Source of the DNA: Scilla litardierei
Taxonomy: Eukaryota > Streptophyta > Magnoliopsida > Asparagales > Asparagaceae
Direction of reading: 5' to 3'
Length of the DNA stretch: 64,000 nt
NCBI GenBank assembly: GCA_030789695.1
Contig: CM061136.1
Coordinates: 131,044,648-131,108,647 of the forward strand
The notes beneath the pieces are model-generated. The model did no database searches. It was not told where the DNA came from and worked only from the letters and a program-made list of their open reading frames with translations. The stretch's first letter is position 1. Each line of letters opens with the position of its first letter. A program made the translations under genes and the position numbers. This document shows positions 21,209 to 33,210 of this stretch, piece after piece.

Positions 21209-21736
21209 TGTTGGATATGGACGACATATATACACCCATGAGGGGATGTATGAGGGCCTATGGACCTCAGATGTCGCGTGCACGAAAGCGTGCGCGAAGG
21301 GAACCTTTTCTCATGTGAAAAGGACCACTCGATAAGTGAAAAAAGTCACTTTATAAGTGCATAAAGGTACTTGATAAGTGAATGAAGAAGAGGATAAGTA
21401 AATGTGCTAATATAGGCTAATAAGCTTATATTTAGTTATTTCCTACAATAACTACCCCTAAAGCCTATAAATAGGACCCAAGGGTAAGGCATTTACACTA
21501 ATCTAACCATGCCATAAGTTTGCATAAGGCAACTTGTGTTTTTCTTCTCCCTTCCATTAAATTCCTCTTCTAAATAGAGATTTAGACGGTGAAATGCTGC
21601 TTCGATCATCCGTGACGAAGTACCGACCGTTGTGACGAATCCGAGGGTGATGTTCAGAGACTACGATGCCGCGTACGCAAGCGTAAGTCTATGTTATTAT
21701 TCGATCCTAACGTCCTTGTTTTGACAGGATCCAACA
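21209..21736 (+). repeat. Copia-3 5' LTR
   Basis: A 528-bp LTR. The CCTATAAATAGGAC segment near 21472 is a probable TATA box. The counterpart is 28481-29008. Confidence 0.95.
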
Positions 21737-21737
21737 T

Positions 21738-21750
21738 TGGTATCAGAGCC
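21738..21750 (+). other. Copia-3 primer binding site (tRNA-iMet type)
   Basis: TGGTATCAGAGCC, one base after the LTR end. Confidence 0.92.
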
Positions 21751-21827
21751 ATACGGGTTCACCCCGGTCTAACCGTCGCCCCGGTCTAACCGATGAACGA
21801 GGCGTTGTCTTTTTCACGAATGAGTTT

Positions 21828-21927
21828 CCTACCATTATGGATATGGTAGGAGCGCATCGTGACGGAGAGAATCGCAGTAGTTGTTCTTTTCACGTTAGGG
21901 TCTTCTGTCACTACGGATATGGCAGGA
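21828..21927 (+). ncRNA. Two hairpins with a shared loop in the Copia-3 leader
   Basis: CCTACC-ATTATGGATAT-GGTAGG at 21828-21850, and a second hairpin with loop ACTACGGATAT at 21910-21920 whose stem arms (21903-21909 and 21921-21927) pair with two G-U pairs. The 11-nt loops agree at nine positions while the stems differ. A structured part of the leader RNA is inferred. Confidence 0.55.
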
Positions 21928-22206
21928 ACTCTCAATGACGGGAAGAACTGACCGTTCATATCGCCAAACTCGCACTCCTCATGGATGCTGAGTCTCCATT
22001 CAATAGGGAATGGGTGCTCTCTTCATGTAGAGCGTGTAGTTTGCGAACTTGAAAGTATGTTATTTTTTCGGCATACGGCCATTGAAGTATAACTACTTTC
22101 TCGACGAACGGGTGTCTCATCGGAGAAGAAGATGGCGGTTGCAAATTCTCATCGGAGAAGAAGATCCCTTTGGTGCATGATCGCTATGGCCATATGGGCC
22201 ATGGAG

Positions 22207-22530
22207 GCTATGCATCCCCCCTCCCCATGTGGAGGGGGTTGGCTACGGCCAATAACAACCACGGCCACCCCTCCGGTGGGGGTGTGCGGCCAACCCCATG
22301 CAAGGGAGAGGCCGGCCGCGGCCAGGGCCTGGCCAGCCAGGGCCGGCGCCCTGGCCTCTGCCAGGGCCACGGCCGGCCCTGGCCGCTGCCAGGGCCACGG
22401 CCGGTCCTGGCAGCGGCCAGGGCCAAGCCGAGGCCGGCCCTGGCCTCTGCCAGGGCCGCGACCGGCCCTGGCACAGGCCAGGGCCACGGTCACTGCCGGC
22501 CCCGGCCTCGGCTAGGGCCAAGCCCCGGTT
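22207..22530 (+). repeat. GC-rich palindromic repeats in the Copia-3 leader
   Basis: Repeated units such as CCAGGGCCACGGCCGGCCCTGG with variants every 25-35 bp, plus hairpins such as CCCCCTCCCC-ATGT-GGAGGGGG near 22218. All six frames are open for long stretches only because of composition, so no gene is called. Confidence 0.82.
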
Positions 22531-23370
22531 GGCCCTGTATTTTGATGGGGGAAGGGAGGCTTGTATGACCGGAGGGGGTTGGCTTGCATGGCCGGTCTCT
22601 ACGGAGCCGGCGGCAGTTGTCTGCAGCAAAATTCTCCTGTAGGGGGGAAGCGCCTGGATCCATATGGCAGCCGACGGCAGTGGCTTGCAGAAAACTCCCC
22701 TCAATGGGTGTTCGGCCTTGGCCAAGTTGCGATGGCAACTCTCTCTTCGGAAGGAAGAAGAATTCGGCCTTGGCACGACCACGACACGACCCCAGCAATG
22801 GCCGGGGAATTGTCGAAATATTTCGGCTATGTCACCCTGTAATGGGGTGTAGGCCCTGCAAAATACGTTTGAAAAATACGTTTTCAAAATACGTTTTCCA
22901 AAAACGTTTTTCCGCTGTAAAGTACTATAAGAGTACTGCTATTTGATAAAGTGATGGGGAAATATTGAAAGTTGTTCTAGATGGTGATTGGGATCATATT
23001 GACTTTTCCGATTCTAGAACAACATCTTCAATATTTTTCGAAAGTAACTTATCAAATATAATAATATCGTTCCAAGTGGGATTTTTCCAAGTGGGAGTGA
23101 TATTAAACTAGTCTGAAATTTCACATTCGATTGATTCAGTATCTCAATGGATCATGATTCGACCAGTGGTCTTTTGGACTAGTTTGTGGGACACCTCAGC
23201 TTGGTCTGGGGGTAGTGAACCATGGACTAGCCATTTCCCTGGTCGGTCCGCTGGCCGAGACTAATGAATCATGAAAATGTAACACTATGATGACTATGTA
23301 TATGAAATTAATGCAATGTTTTTGATCAAACCTTTTTTTTTCATATCTTTTGCAGCATTTTAAAGCTAAA

Positions 23371-24480
23371 ATGTCTTCCGCTTCAAAGAACATCGTCGCT
23401 GAGTTAAACAGAGGTGAAAAACTCAACGACGATAATTACAAACTATGGTCCATAAAGATACAATATGTTCTAGAGGAGCAAGATGTGCTCGAAACTCTAA
23501 AGAACAAAATGATTGAACCAGAGTTGGGCACTACGGCCCAACATAGAAGAGACATGGAAGCTTTTGATGCTTGGTCTCGGCAGAACAAGATTGCTCGCAT
23601 TACGTTGCTGTCAAGTATGGCAGACGACATAATGCGAATCTTCCGAGAGCATGACCTAGCCATGGACATATGATCCAAGCTTGAGGAGAAGTTTGGTGGC
23701 ACCTCGGTGTCCAAACTTCGTTCTTTAACTGTAAGATTCGATTCGTACAAGAAACGTCCAGATCATTCCATGGGGAAGCATCTGCGACATATGGCGAATC
23801 TAATCTCAGAGTTAAAGGATGCAGGTCATGTGCTCACTGATGAGCAACAAATCCAAGCAGTCATACGTTCCCTGCCAAATGGATCGGACCAAATGAAGAT
23901 GCATCTCACTCATAATGAGAGCATCAAGAACTTCAGCGATGTTTCTAAGCACCTCGAGTTAGAGGAAGAGCGGCTTGCGGCCGCCAAGCCAAGTGCAGAA
24001 GTGCATATGGTTGCTAGTTCCTCACACGGGAAAAAGAAACGGAAAAATCGTTCAAAGTTTACTAACGAACGTAATAAGCAACCTGAGTCTACCAAGAAAC
24101 CCAAACACAAGGATGGGCACAAGAAGTGGCACAAGAAGAAGGACTTGAAGAAGATCAAGTGTTTCAAGTGCAACAAGTTAGGTCACTATACTCGTTCATG
24201 TACGAGTGGAGGTGACGAGGTAACTTGTAATAATACTAGTTACATATGTGTTTCTAGTTCAATATTTCTTGTAGAATCTAATCCTTTTTGGATAATTGAT
24301 TCAGGTGCCACCGACCACATAGCAAGGGACAGACGGTTCTTCGTGGAGTATCACCGGATACACCAAGGAACGAAGTGGATCTATGTAGGAAACAACACAC
24401 GTGTTGAAGTGAAAGGCGTTGGGACGTGCAAGCTCGTCCTGGACAACAGCCGCACTATCCTACTTCCTTCGCTCCGGATA
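23371..24480 (+). pseudogene. Copia-3 gag and protease (broken)
   Basis: Gag starts most plausibly at the ATG for MSSASKNIVAELNRG (23371). The capsid region (GEKLNDDNYKLWSIKIQYVL, LEEKFGGTSVSKLRSL, MGKHLRHMANLISEL) is interrupted by TGA at 23671-23673 where a tryptophan codon is expected. A Lys-rich linker and the zinc knuckle CFKCNKLGHYTRSC follow, then the aspartic protease site WIIDSGATDHIA. The frame is lost near 24480 by a one-base change, before the segment RRNIISVVVLMGLGYS. Confidence 0.9.
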
Positions 24481-27466
24481 TTCGAAGGAATATTATTTCT
24501 GTGGTCGTTTTAATGGGTCTTGGTTATAGTTGGTTTTTTCATGATTGTAAAGTGGACTTGTTATGTATTAATTCTTTAATTGGTACTGGGTATGTTTTCA
24601 AAGGATTTATTATATTAAATACAATGTATGACTCCTCATTTTGTAATGAAAATTTCCTTGTTGCAAATTCTTCGACTTATGATTCAGATATAATTTGTTG
24701 GCATGCAAGGCTTGGTCACATTGGACCAACGCGTATGGATAGACTTGCCAAACGTGGCCTTCTATCCAATGTTTCAAAGGTCGATATGTCGACCTGCGAA
24801 CATTGCCTTGTAGGGAAATCTTGTCGCAAGCCGTTTGGAACCGACACAAGGGCCGAGGTTCCATTACAGCTCATCCATTCGGACATATATGGTCCGATGA
24901 ATGTCAAGACAAGACGCGGGAAGTCCTATTTCATCACTTTTATTGATGACTTCACCCGATTCGGACATATCTATTTGATATCCCACAAAAGTGAAGCATT
25001 AACCTGCTTTAAAAACTATATGAGTTTAGTGGAAAATCAATTAGATCGCAAGATTAAGGTCTTGCGAACCGATAGGGGCGGTGAATATCAATCAATAAGT
25101 TTTAAAGAACTTTGTGATGAAAAGGGCATAGTTCATCAGGTAACTATGCCTTATACTCCGCAACAAATTGGTGTTGCAGAAAGGAGGAATATGACTTTAA
25201 TGGAAATGGTCCGTTCAATGATGGCGTAAGCTAACTTGCCAATCACCTTTTGGGGTGATGCATTATTGACGGCCACTTTCATCTTGAACCGCGTACCCTC
25301 GAAATCAGTTAGCTCCACTCCTTACGAGTTGTGGAACCAAAGGTCTCCTGACTTAAACATTTTGAAACCTTGGGGGTGTGCATCCTATGCACATATTTCC
25401 TCCCATAAGTATGGCAAACTTGGGCCACAGGGAAGGAAATGTATCTTTATACGATACGCAGAAAACTCCAAAGGTTATGTTTTCATTGGTCAGGAAGACA
25501 ATGGAGGTCTAATTGAATTTGAGTCGAGGGATGTCACTTTCTTGGAAAACGAGTTTCCAAGACAGGGCGAGATAAGTCAGGACTTATCTCTATTTGAGAT
25601 TAATGATCAAGAAGGATTACCTCATTCGAGTGGGAGAATTCTTGGTGAAGACGAAAATACGTTTCTACCTTCACCAATGGATGATACGAATGATGCTGAT
25701 CCTATTCCATACGGGAATAATGATCCAAGTGGGAGCAATTCTAACGACATTCCAAGTGGGAGTGATATTAGAATTGATCTAAATTCAAGTCAACAAGGAC
25801 TTGAAGAATCTCAAATACGACGTAGTAGTCGTACAAGGTTAGCTCCTCTAAGATTTGAGGATGAATTTCCGCAAACCTTTATGACTTTACTACAAGTAGA
25901 TCACGAGCCTGCTACTTTCAAACAGGCCGTATCATGCCCTGCAAAAGACAAATGGATGGAAGCGATGAAGGAGGAGTTGGAATCCATGAAAGTTAACCAA
26001 GTCTGGGACTTGGTTGATTTACCCAGAGGACGTAGAGCTATTGGGAACAAATGGGTTCTCAAGATCAAGCATAAGGCTGATGGCTCTATAGAAAGATATA
26101 AAGTTCGCCTTGTTGCTAATGGTTTTACACAAAAGGAAGGGATAGACTACGAAGAGACCTTCTCACCCGTTGTTCATTTTACCTCGATTCGCCTGATTCT
26201 GGCTATGGTAGCTTGCTTAGACCTCGAATTACATCAAATGGATGTAAAGACTGCCTTTCTCAATGGAGAATTGGACGAGGAGATCTATATGAAACAACCA
26301 ACAGGGTTCGTAAAAGAAGGAAACGAACATAAGGTTTGTAAACTTCGTAAGTCCATATATGGTCTTAAACAATCCTCGAGGCAATGGTATATACGATTTC
26401 AAGAAGTTGTCTTATCAAATGGTTTTACCATGCTTGATGAAGATAACTGTGTATATATCAAGAGGATTAAAAGCAAGTATGTTATTATGTCTCTATACGT
26501 AGATGACATTTTAATAGCCGGAAATGACAAGGGCTTTGTGATGGATATAAAAGCTTGGCTTTCATCAGTTTTTGAGATGAAAGACATGGGAGAAGCTGCA
26601 TATATCCTTGGAGTTAAGATTTCAAGGAATCGTTCGAAGAAACTTCTTTCTCTTTCACAAGAGACTTATATAAAGAAGGTTCTAGAATGTTTTAATATGC
26701 AGGACTGCAAGTCCATTGATACTCCTATAAGCAAATGCGATAATTTATGTCTGAAATCGTGTCCAAAGAACCAAAAGGAAAAGGAAATTATGGAAAAAGT
26801 TCCATATTCCAGTGCAGTTGGTATTCTTATGTACGCTATGATGTGTACAAGACCGGACATCTGTTTTGCCGTTGAAATGGTAATTCGTTACCAATCCAAT
26901 CCAGGGCAAGTACACTGGAAAGCGGTTAAGAGGATAATGCGGTATCTTAAAGGAACTGTGGACTATGCTTTATGCTATCAAGGAGATGCCTTGAGGCTCG
27001 AAGGCTACACTGATGCTGATTGGGCGGGTGATCTCGATGAGTGACGATCGACCTCAGGATATGTTTTTCTACTCGGATCTGGTGCAATATCCTGGAGTAG
27101 CAAGAAACAATCCTGCATCACACTTTCAACTATGGAAGCCGAGTTTATGCATTTAGCATGGCAGTCCAAGATGCTGTTTGGCGTAGGAAATTCTTAGACA
27201 GGCTAATTGATGCAAGTGACTCAGGTGCTATACCAATACACAGCGATAATCAACCATCTATAGCCTATGTCAAAGATCCAAAATTCCATTGTAAGACCAA
27301 ACACATTGATATCCGCTACAAATTTGCAAAAGACTATGATAAGACCAAGAAGGTAGACATAAGGTACATATCTACGCATGAGATGATAGTGGATCCACTT
27401 ACGAAGGCGATCCCCAGAGATGTGTTTTACAAGCACTTATCATCTCAAGGATTGCGTAAGAGCTGA
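24481..27466 (+). pseudogene. Copia-3 integrase, reverse transcriptase and RNase H (broken)
   Basis: The integrase zinc region (WHARLGHIGPTRMDRL, CEHCLVGKS) is followed by the core with aspartates in HSDIYGPM and FITFIDDFTRFGHIYLI and the glutamate segment GVAERRNMTLMEM. A TAA at 25227-25229 follows SMMA. In the same frame the C-terminal integrase and the RT follow ([30 protein letters not shown]), and RNase H begins (LEGYTDADWAGDLDE). A TGA at 27042-27044 and a frame change near 27150 precede the last RNase H part (KHIDIRYKFAKD, VDPLTKAIP) ending at 27466. Not functional. Confidence 0.92.
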
Positions 27467-28480
27467 GTTGTACCAATGTAAATTCCCATGTCTGTAAAAG
27501 ATCAAATTTAATAAAAGAATAAGTTCTTTTCAACATTGCATATGAATTTCTAGAAAATGTTTGTGTACATTTTAAAAATCTCAGCTATATTTTCTAATAT
27601 GTCGGACAGATTGAGGTTGGCTCTCTCACATGAGCAACCGCCTTTATTATATCAGACGGATAAAATAAAGATGAGACCTGTTTAAAGTCAAAATCGTCAG
27701 ACGGATAATTCAGAGTCATGACTTAAACAAAATGGTCGTATGAAAGATTTGCATCATATGGATGCTTACAAAAGATCTAAGAGGATTTTTAAATCCTATC
27801 TGTCTTATGCAGGATGTGGGTCCATAAGATTATTTGAGTAGTAAAAGGGACTCAAAATCAGACATTGTGGTGTCTGATCATCATCCTTACAACATCATTA
27901 AGACATACACTCCCTGGGAAAGGAGTGATGTTGTAATACGTATTCATACTACGTATGCATTTGACCATTGGGTTAGAATAGTAATTGTGTTTACTATTAT
28001 GTGAGACCCAAAGACCACATGGGTCTTAACTCGTTACCCTTATGGACTCTAATTGGTTCCTTTAGATTTGACTGGGTGATTGCTATCTTAGTATGTTGCT
28101 TATGGACTATGGTCAATTCGGTCCAGGGGGGCATGTTAGAAAAGCAAGTCAAGTCAAGATCGAAAGGATCGCAAGAAGAGGAAGATTAATTTCATATTCA
28201 CATTTGGACTTTAGAGATTCAAAGCTGGCCAGCCAATTGTAATCCAGATGGGATTCAATTGTTGAATATAAAGTATAAGAAATGTGAAGAAATAATCTAG
28301 GATAAAACATGCGTTGATCTACTTAACTTTGCACCTCGAGGAGTGTTGTGTATCTCTAACAAGTGCACAACAGCGGACTCTATGCGCATGACTGTCACAC
28401 GGTCTATTTCTCGGTATGATAAACAGAAGAGCTAAAGGAAAATATGTTTCCTTACAATCCCCTCAAGTGTGAGTGGGAGA
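27467..28480 (+). other. Copia-3 3' noncoding region
   Basis: About 1 kb between the RNase H stop and the 3' LTR, long for a Copia 3' end. No gene. It ends in the PPT GAGTGGGAGA (28471-28480). Confidence 0.75.
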
Positions 28481-29008
28481 TGTTGGATATGGACGACATA
28501 TATACACCCGTGAGGGGATGTATGAGGGCCTATGGACCTCAGATGTCGCATGCACGAAAGCGTGCGCGAATGGAACCTTTTCTCATTTGAAAAGGACCAC
28601 TCGATAAGTGGAAAAAGTCACTTTATAAGTGCATAAAGGCACTTGATAAGTGAATGAAGAAGATGATAAGTGAATGTGATAATATAGGCTAATAAGCTTA
28701 TATTTAGTTATTTCCTACAATAACTACCCCTAAAGCCTATAAATAGGACACAAGGGTAAGGCATTTACACTAATCTAACCATGCCATAAGTTTGCATAAG
28801 GCAACTTGTGTTTTTCTTCTCCCTTCCATTAAATTCCTCTTCTAAATAGAGATTTAGACGGTGAAACGCTGCTTCGATCCTCCGTGACGAAGTACCGACC
28901 GTTGTGGTGAATCCGAGGGTGAAGTACAGAGACTACGGTGCCGCGTACGCAAGCGTAAGTCTATGTTATTATTTGATCCTAACGTCCTTGTTTTGACAAG
29001 ATCCAACA
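28481..29008 (+). repeat. Copia-3 3' LTR
   Basis: A 528-bp copy of 21209-21736, followed by target duplication TGAAC. Confidence 0.95.
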
Positions 29009-29013
29009 TGAAC

Positions 29014-31356
29014 AACGTCCAGGACCATTTGCTAAATTCCTAGAGGAATGCAGTATTGTGCCACAGTACACCATGCCGGGTTCGCCCACTATGAATGGTA
29101 TAGCTGAAAGACGAAACAGAACGCTTAAGGACATGGTAAGAAGTATGATTAGTCATTCTACTTTACTAGAAAGCCTCTGGGGAGAAGAATTGAAAACTGC
29201 AGCTTACACCCTTAATCGGGTCCCAACTAAAGCAACTAATAAAACGCCATATGAGCTTTGGACGGGCAAACCACCTAGTCTAAAGCGTATGCACATATGG
29301 GGATACCCAGCTGAGGCAAAGCCTTATAGGCCTGCTGAAAAGAAGCTGGACACACGGACAATTAGTTGCTACTTTATTGGGTATGCTGAAAGATCGAGGG
29401 GTTACAAATTTTACGATCCCACAAATAAGAATATTTTTGAGACTGGAAATGCCAGATTCCTTGAGGATACCGGGTTTGCGGGGGGGGGGGGGGGGGGGGG
29501 GGATTTAGGAAGAGACATTGTTTTCGAAGAGGAATATGTAGATATTCCTACAGGTGATCTTGCTATTGATCAGGATTCTATTCCTGTTATAGAACAAGAC
29601 ACAAATATTCAAGACAATGTTGTTGCTCCTCCCATTCAGGAAGAACAAACCCTTGCACCTCAAGAAACATTGCCATTAAGGAGATCCATTAGGGAGAGGA
29701 GAAGTGCAATATCAAGTGACTACATTGCATATCTCCAAGATCATGAAGTTGATATTGGTGTGATGGAAGATGATCCAATCAACTTCCATCAAGCCAAAAA
29801 TGGTTCTAACTCTCTAAAATGGATAGATACCATGAATGAGGAAATAAAGTCAATGAAGGACAATGACGTTTGGGATCTTGTCCCATTACCTAAAGACGTG
29901 AGACATATTGGTTGCAAATGGATATTTAAAAACAAGAGGGATTCAAAAGGTAATGTGGAAAGATATAAAGCATGTCTTGTCGCTAAGGGCTTTACTCAAA
30001 AGGAAGGCATTGATTATAATGAGACTTTCTCTCCAATTTCCACGAAAGACTCATTCAGGATTATAATGGCATTAGTGGCTCATTTCAACCTTGAGTTACA
30101 TCAGATGGATATTAAAACAGCGTTCCTTAACGGGGACATTGGTCAGGAAATTTATATGGTGCAACCAGAAAACTTTGTGTCGGGAGACCCAAAGAATATG
30201 GTTTGTAAACTTAAGAAATCCATCTATGGACTCAAACAGGCGTCTCGGCGATGGTATTTTAAGTTTCATCAAGTTATCATCGCAATTGGCTTCAATATGA
30301 ATTTGGTTGATGAATGTATATACCATAAGTTCTGTGGGAGTAAATTTGCATTTCTGGTTTTATATGTCGATGACATTTTACTTGTCAGTAACAATGAAGG
30401 CTTATTGCATGAAACCAAGAACTTTCTAGCTTAAAAAATTTGAGATGAAAGATCTTGGCGATGCATCTTTTGTATTAGGAATTCAAATACATCGAGATCG
30501 TTCTCGAGGTATATTTGGATTATCACAAAAGGCCTACATTGAAAAGGTTCTGCAAAGATTTGGTATGGAAAGTTGTAAACCAGGTGATACCCCAGAATCT
30601 AAGGGAGACAAGTTTGATCACAATCAATGCCCTGAAAGTGAAATTGAGATAGCACAGATGAAGGATATTCCTTATTCTTCAGCAGTAGGGAGTATCATGT
30701 ATGCTCAAGTATGTACACGTCCAGACTTGGCGTACATTACAGGAATGCTTGGCAGATACTTGAGCAATCCAGGATTGGACCATTGGAAAGCAGCCAAAAG
30801 GGTCTTACGGTACTTACAGAGGACAAAGGGACACATGCTTGTATATCAGAGGTCGGAAAAGCTTGAGATCATTGGATATACCGACTTTGAATTTGCTGGA
30901 TGTAAAGACATCATGAAATCTACTACAGGCTATGTTTATACATTAGTAGAAGGCGCCATTTCTTGGAAGAGTGCTAAACAGACTATTATAGCCTCTTCCA
31001 CTATGGCTGCAGAATTCATTGCTTGTCATGAAGCATCCAATTATGGTCTATGGCTACGGAATTTTGTCACGGGGCTGCGAATTGTAGATGGCATTGAAAG
31101 GCCACTCAGATTATTTTGTGACAATATGTCTGCAGTAGCATTTGCTACTAACAACAGGAGTTCGGAGAAATCAAAGCATATTGATATCAAGTTTCTGATT
31201 GTTAAAGAGAGAGTTGGAAATAAACAGTTGTCTATAGAGCACATTGGTACAAACTCAAACATTGCGGATCCGCTTACTAAGAGACTGCCACCCAAAACGT
31301 TTATTGGGCATGTTGCTCGTATGGGTGTCATGTCATCTGAAGATATTCAGTTTTAG
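29014..31356 (+). pseudogene. Copia-2 pol continued: integrase C-terminus, RT, RNase H (broken)
   Basis: Continues the integrase cut by Copia-3 ([29 protein letters not shown] with the catalytic glutamate). Next come the linker with a run of glycines encoded by a poly-G tract, the RT ([31 protein letters not shown]) and, after a one-base frame change in an A-rich stretch near 30432, the rest of RT and RNase H (GYTDFEFAGCKD, FCDNMSAVAFATNN, KHIDIKFLIVKERV, IADPLTKRLPP). RNase H ends at 31356. The RT-RNase H part is otherwise well kept. Confidence 0.92.
29480..29502. repeat. Poly-G tract inside Copia-2 pol
   Basis: A run of 23 G in the integrase-RT linker, translated as seven consecutive glycines. 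The length sits in frame with the flanking conserved sequence. It is likely to be slippage-prone and difficult to assemble. Confidence 0.85.
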
Positions 31357-31827
31357 TGGGAGTATGTAATTTTGTAGTACTTCTATTTTTGACAACATTT
31401 CAGTCTTCAGTTATGCATATTTGGTTTATGGTTTATTTCTGCAGAAATAAAGCTCAGTTTTCAGTTTGGCTTCATATTTCAACTCTATGTTTATAAATGC
31501 GTATGAAAATATGTGTTTATGTTTTGATCTCACTAAGGTTAAGGAGGATCAGTTGGAAATAGACATGATAGATCACATCACATGTAATTTCCATGCTACA
31601 CATCCACTTCATGATCCATGTCATTCTTTTGTATTAGCACGGTGACCACTGATGGGTCGAGCTGCAATTGCTGCGGTGAAGATCTCTTTGATCCCTTGCT
31701 AATGTAATTGATGGACCGGATTCGTTTTTTGACTCATTAAAGAAATGACAGTAAGTTAAGATCTTATTTGGTTGTATACACTATGAAATATAATTATAAA
31801 GTTTAGCATATAGCCCAAGTGGGAGAT
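31357..31827 (+). other. Copia-2 3' noncoding region
   Basis: No gene. It ends with the purine tract AAGTGGGAGA next to the 3' LTR. Confidence 0.75.
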
Positions 31828-32358
31828 TGTTGGAACTTATCCAACTAAGTTGGATCTTATTCCAACGTTGGGCTAATATGCAGTAAATAATTATATAAGT
31901 GCTACGCTGTCATATTAAGCCCAATATATTAGTGATCTGGTTTTAATTAATTAAATGGGCTAAATGAGTTAAACAGGTTGTGGGGCCTTTATGTGTAGAG
32001 ACTATTGGGCTTCAACTCGTTGATGGGCCGAGATGAAAACCTAGGGCTATGGAGGCTAGCCTATAAATATTAACGGTCATGTTCCCCAGAATACACGAAC
32101 AAAGTTGAGCCGTCTTTTCTACGTCCCGTCGCTAGGAGAGAAACCGGGAGAAGGCTAAAGGGATTCTCCAACGGTTGATTCGTGCTATTCTGGAAGATCG
32201 TCCGTTGCGTTATCATCAGGATCTCTTTCAGATTATTAGCGATGGACTCAGGTACGCTTCCGCTAAACAGAGAATGTGGTAATTTAAGATTCCGCATGTT
32301 ATATATCTAGATCTGTGTTGTTTGGCTAGAACGCATGTCTAGATCTTTAGTTTCTACA
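31828..32358 (+). repeat. Copia-2 3' LTR
   Basis: A 531-bp LTR from TGTTGGAACTTATCC to TTTCTACA, matching 17128-17645. Confidence 0.93.
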
Positions 32359-32558
32359 ATTGACACCAACTATGAGATTCTTCCACCATAGAAAATGGGA
32401 TAACAAACTCTCTCTAGATCTTACTAGATGATATCACTCTGAAACGAATGATAATTTCTTGGATGTGTGTGAAGATGAACTCTTGAACTATCAATCTCCA
32501 AGTAAATAAGATTGATGCTCACATCTTTGCACAATCTTCCTTTTATAGGATAAGGATG
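32359..32558. other. Unannotated 200 bp between Copia-2 and the CACTA-type end
   Basis: AT-rich and without a recognisable gene or repeat. Confidence 0.5.
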
Positions 32559-32955
32559 CACTGGTAGAAAAAGGGTATTCGGCCACAGATTTTTGCCCAC
32601 GGATAAATCCGTGTTCGATAGTGGATTATCAGCCACGGATTTGTCCGTGGCAATAACATTCTAGCCACGAAACATTGGTAAAAATAAAGTCGTGGAAGGA
32701 AAGCTTCATCCACGGAATTTTCTGTGGCAAATATGAACTATTGGCCACGGATTTGAACATGGCATAAAACCTTACACCACAGACTCTGGGTAAAAATTTA
32801 TCTGTGGCTTTAATTTTTCAGCCAGAGATATTTCTGTGGCCAATATGGCTAACGGCCACAAATATATCCGGGGCTAATAGTCCGTGGACATGCAAATGTT
32901 TTAACCTAAATTGGGGGAGCTTGCGTGAGCCCCCCAAAATTACACTCAGCCTTCA

Positions 32956-33008
<53 letters not shown>

Positions 33009-33210
33009 AAAACCCTAACTCTGCTCAGCCTTCGATTGGGCGATCTATCGCAGACGCTGACGCCGTCAACCGCCGTCAGAGCCGTCGAGAATAGGTAATT
33101 ATCTCGACTCCGAATCCGACTCCGACGGCGTTTGCCCTAAATAGGAAGAGAGAGCGGTCGGAGGGGGCATCGCCCCCCACCCGCCACCCTAGCTCCCCTC
33201 TCCTCGTTCC
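32559..33210. mobile_element. CACTA (En/Spm)-type transposon terminus
   Basis: Starts with CACTGGTAGAAAAAGGG, a typical CACTA terminal sequence. Dense subterminal repeats in both orientations follow (motifs such as GCCACGGATTT and TCCGTGGC, about 32579-32880). Then come a (GA)24 microsatellite and a GC-rich stretch resembling a 5' leader. I could not find the other terminus or a transposase, so this is a truncated or end-only copy. The right boundary is a guess. Confidence 0.65.
32959..33006. repeat. (GA)24 microsatellite
   Basis: Uninterrupted GA dinucleotides within the CACTA-type sequence. Confidence 0.95.

Larger units (their letters stand above)
21209..29008 (+). mobile_element. Copia-3: Ty1/copia retrotransposon nested in Copia-2
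   Basis: 528-bp LTRs (21209-21736 and 28481-29008) beginning TGTTGGATATGG and ending ATCCAACA, with target duplication TGAAC (21204-21208 and 29009-29013). The primer site TGGTATCAGAGCC and the PPT GAGTGGGAGA set the plus orientation. Total length is 7.8 kb. The LTRs differ at roughly 20 of 528 positions, somewhat less than those of its host Copia-2, which fits the nesting order. The gene set is complete in order, but several stops and frameshifts interrupt it. Confidence 0.95.
17128..32358 (+). mobile_element. Copia-2: Ty1/copia retrotransposon, interrupted by Copia-3
   Basis: LTRs at about 17128-17645 and 31828-32358. A primer site TGGTATCGGAGCC (17648-17660) and a purine tract AAGTGGGAGA (31817-31826) set the plus orientation. 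Domain order is gag, protease, integrase, RT, RNase H. The first bases of the left LTR (TGTTGGAACTTATC in the right copy) are missing or altered, so I could not find a target duplication. LTRs differ at roughly 25-30 positions over about 520. Copia-3 (21209-29008) sits in the integrase. Without it the element is about 7.4 kb. All genes are broken. Confidence 0.92.

Noticed and set aside
22170..22887. Several overlapping long frames in the GC-rich Copia-3 leader
   Set aside because: All are low-complexity Gly/Pro/Arg/Ala translations of the same palindromic repeat on both strands, with no domain.
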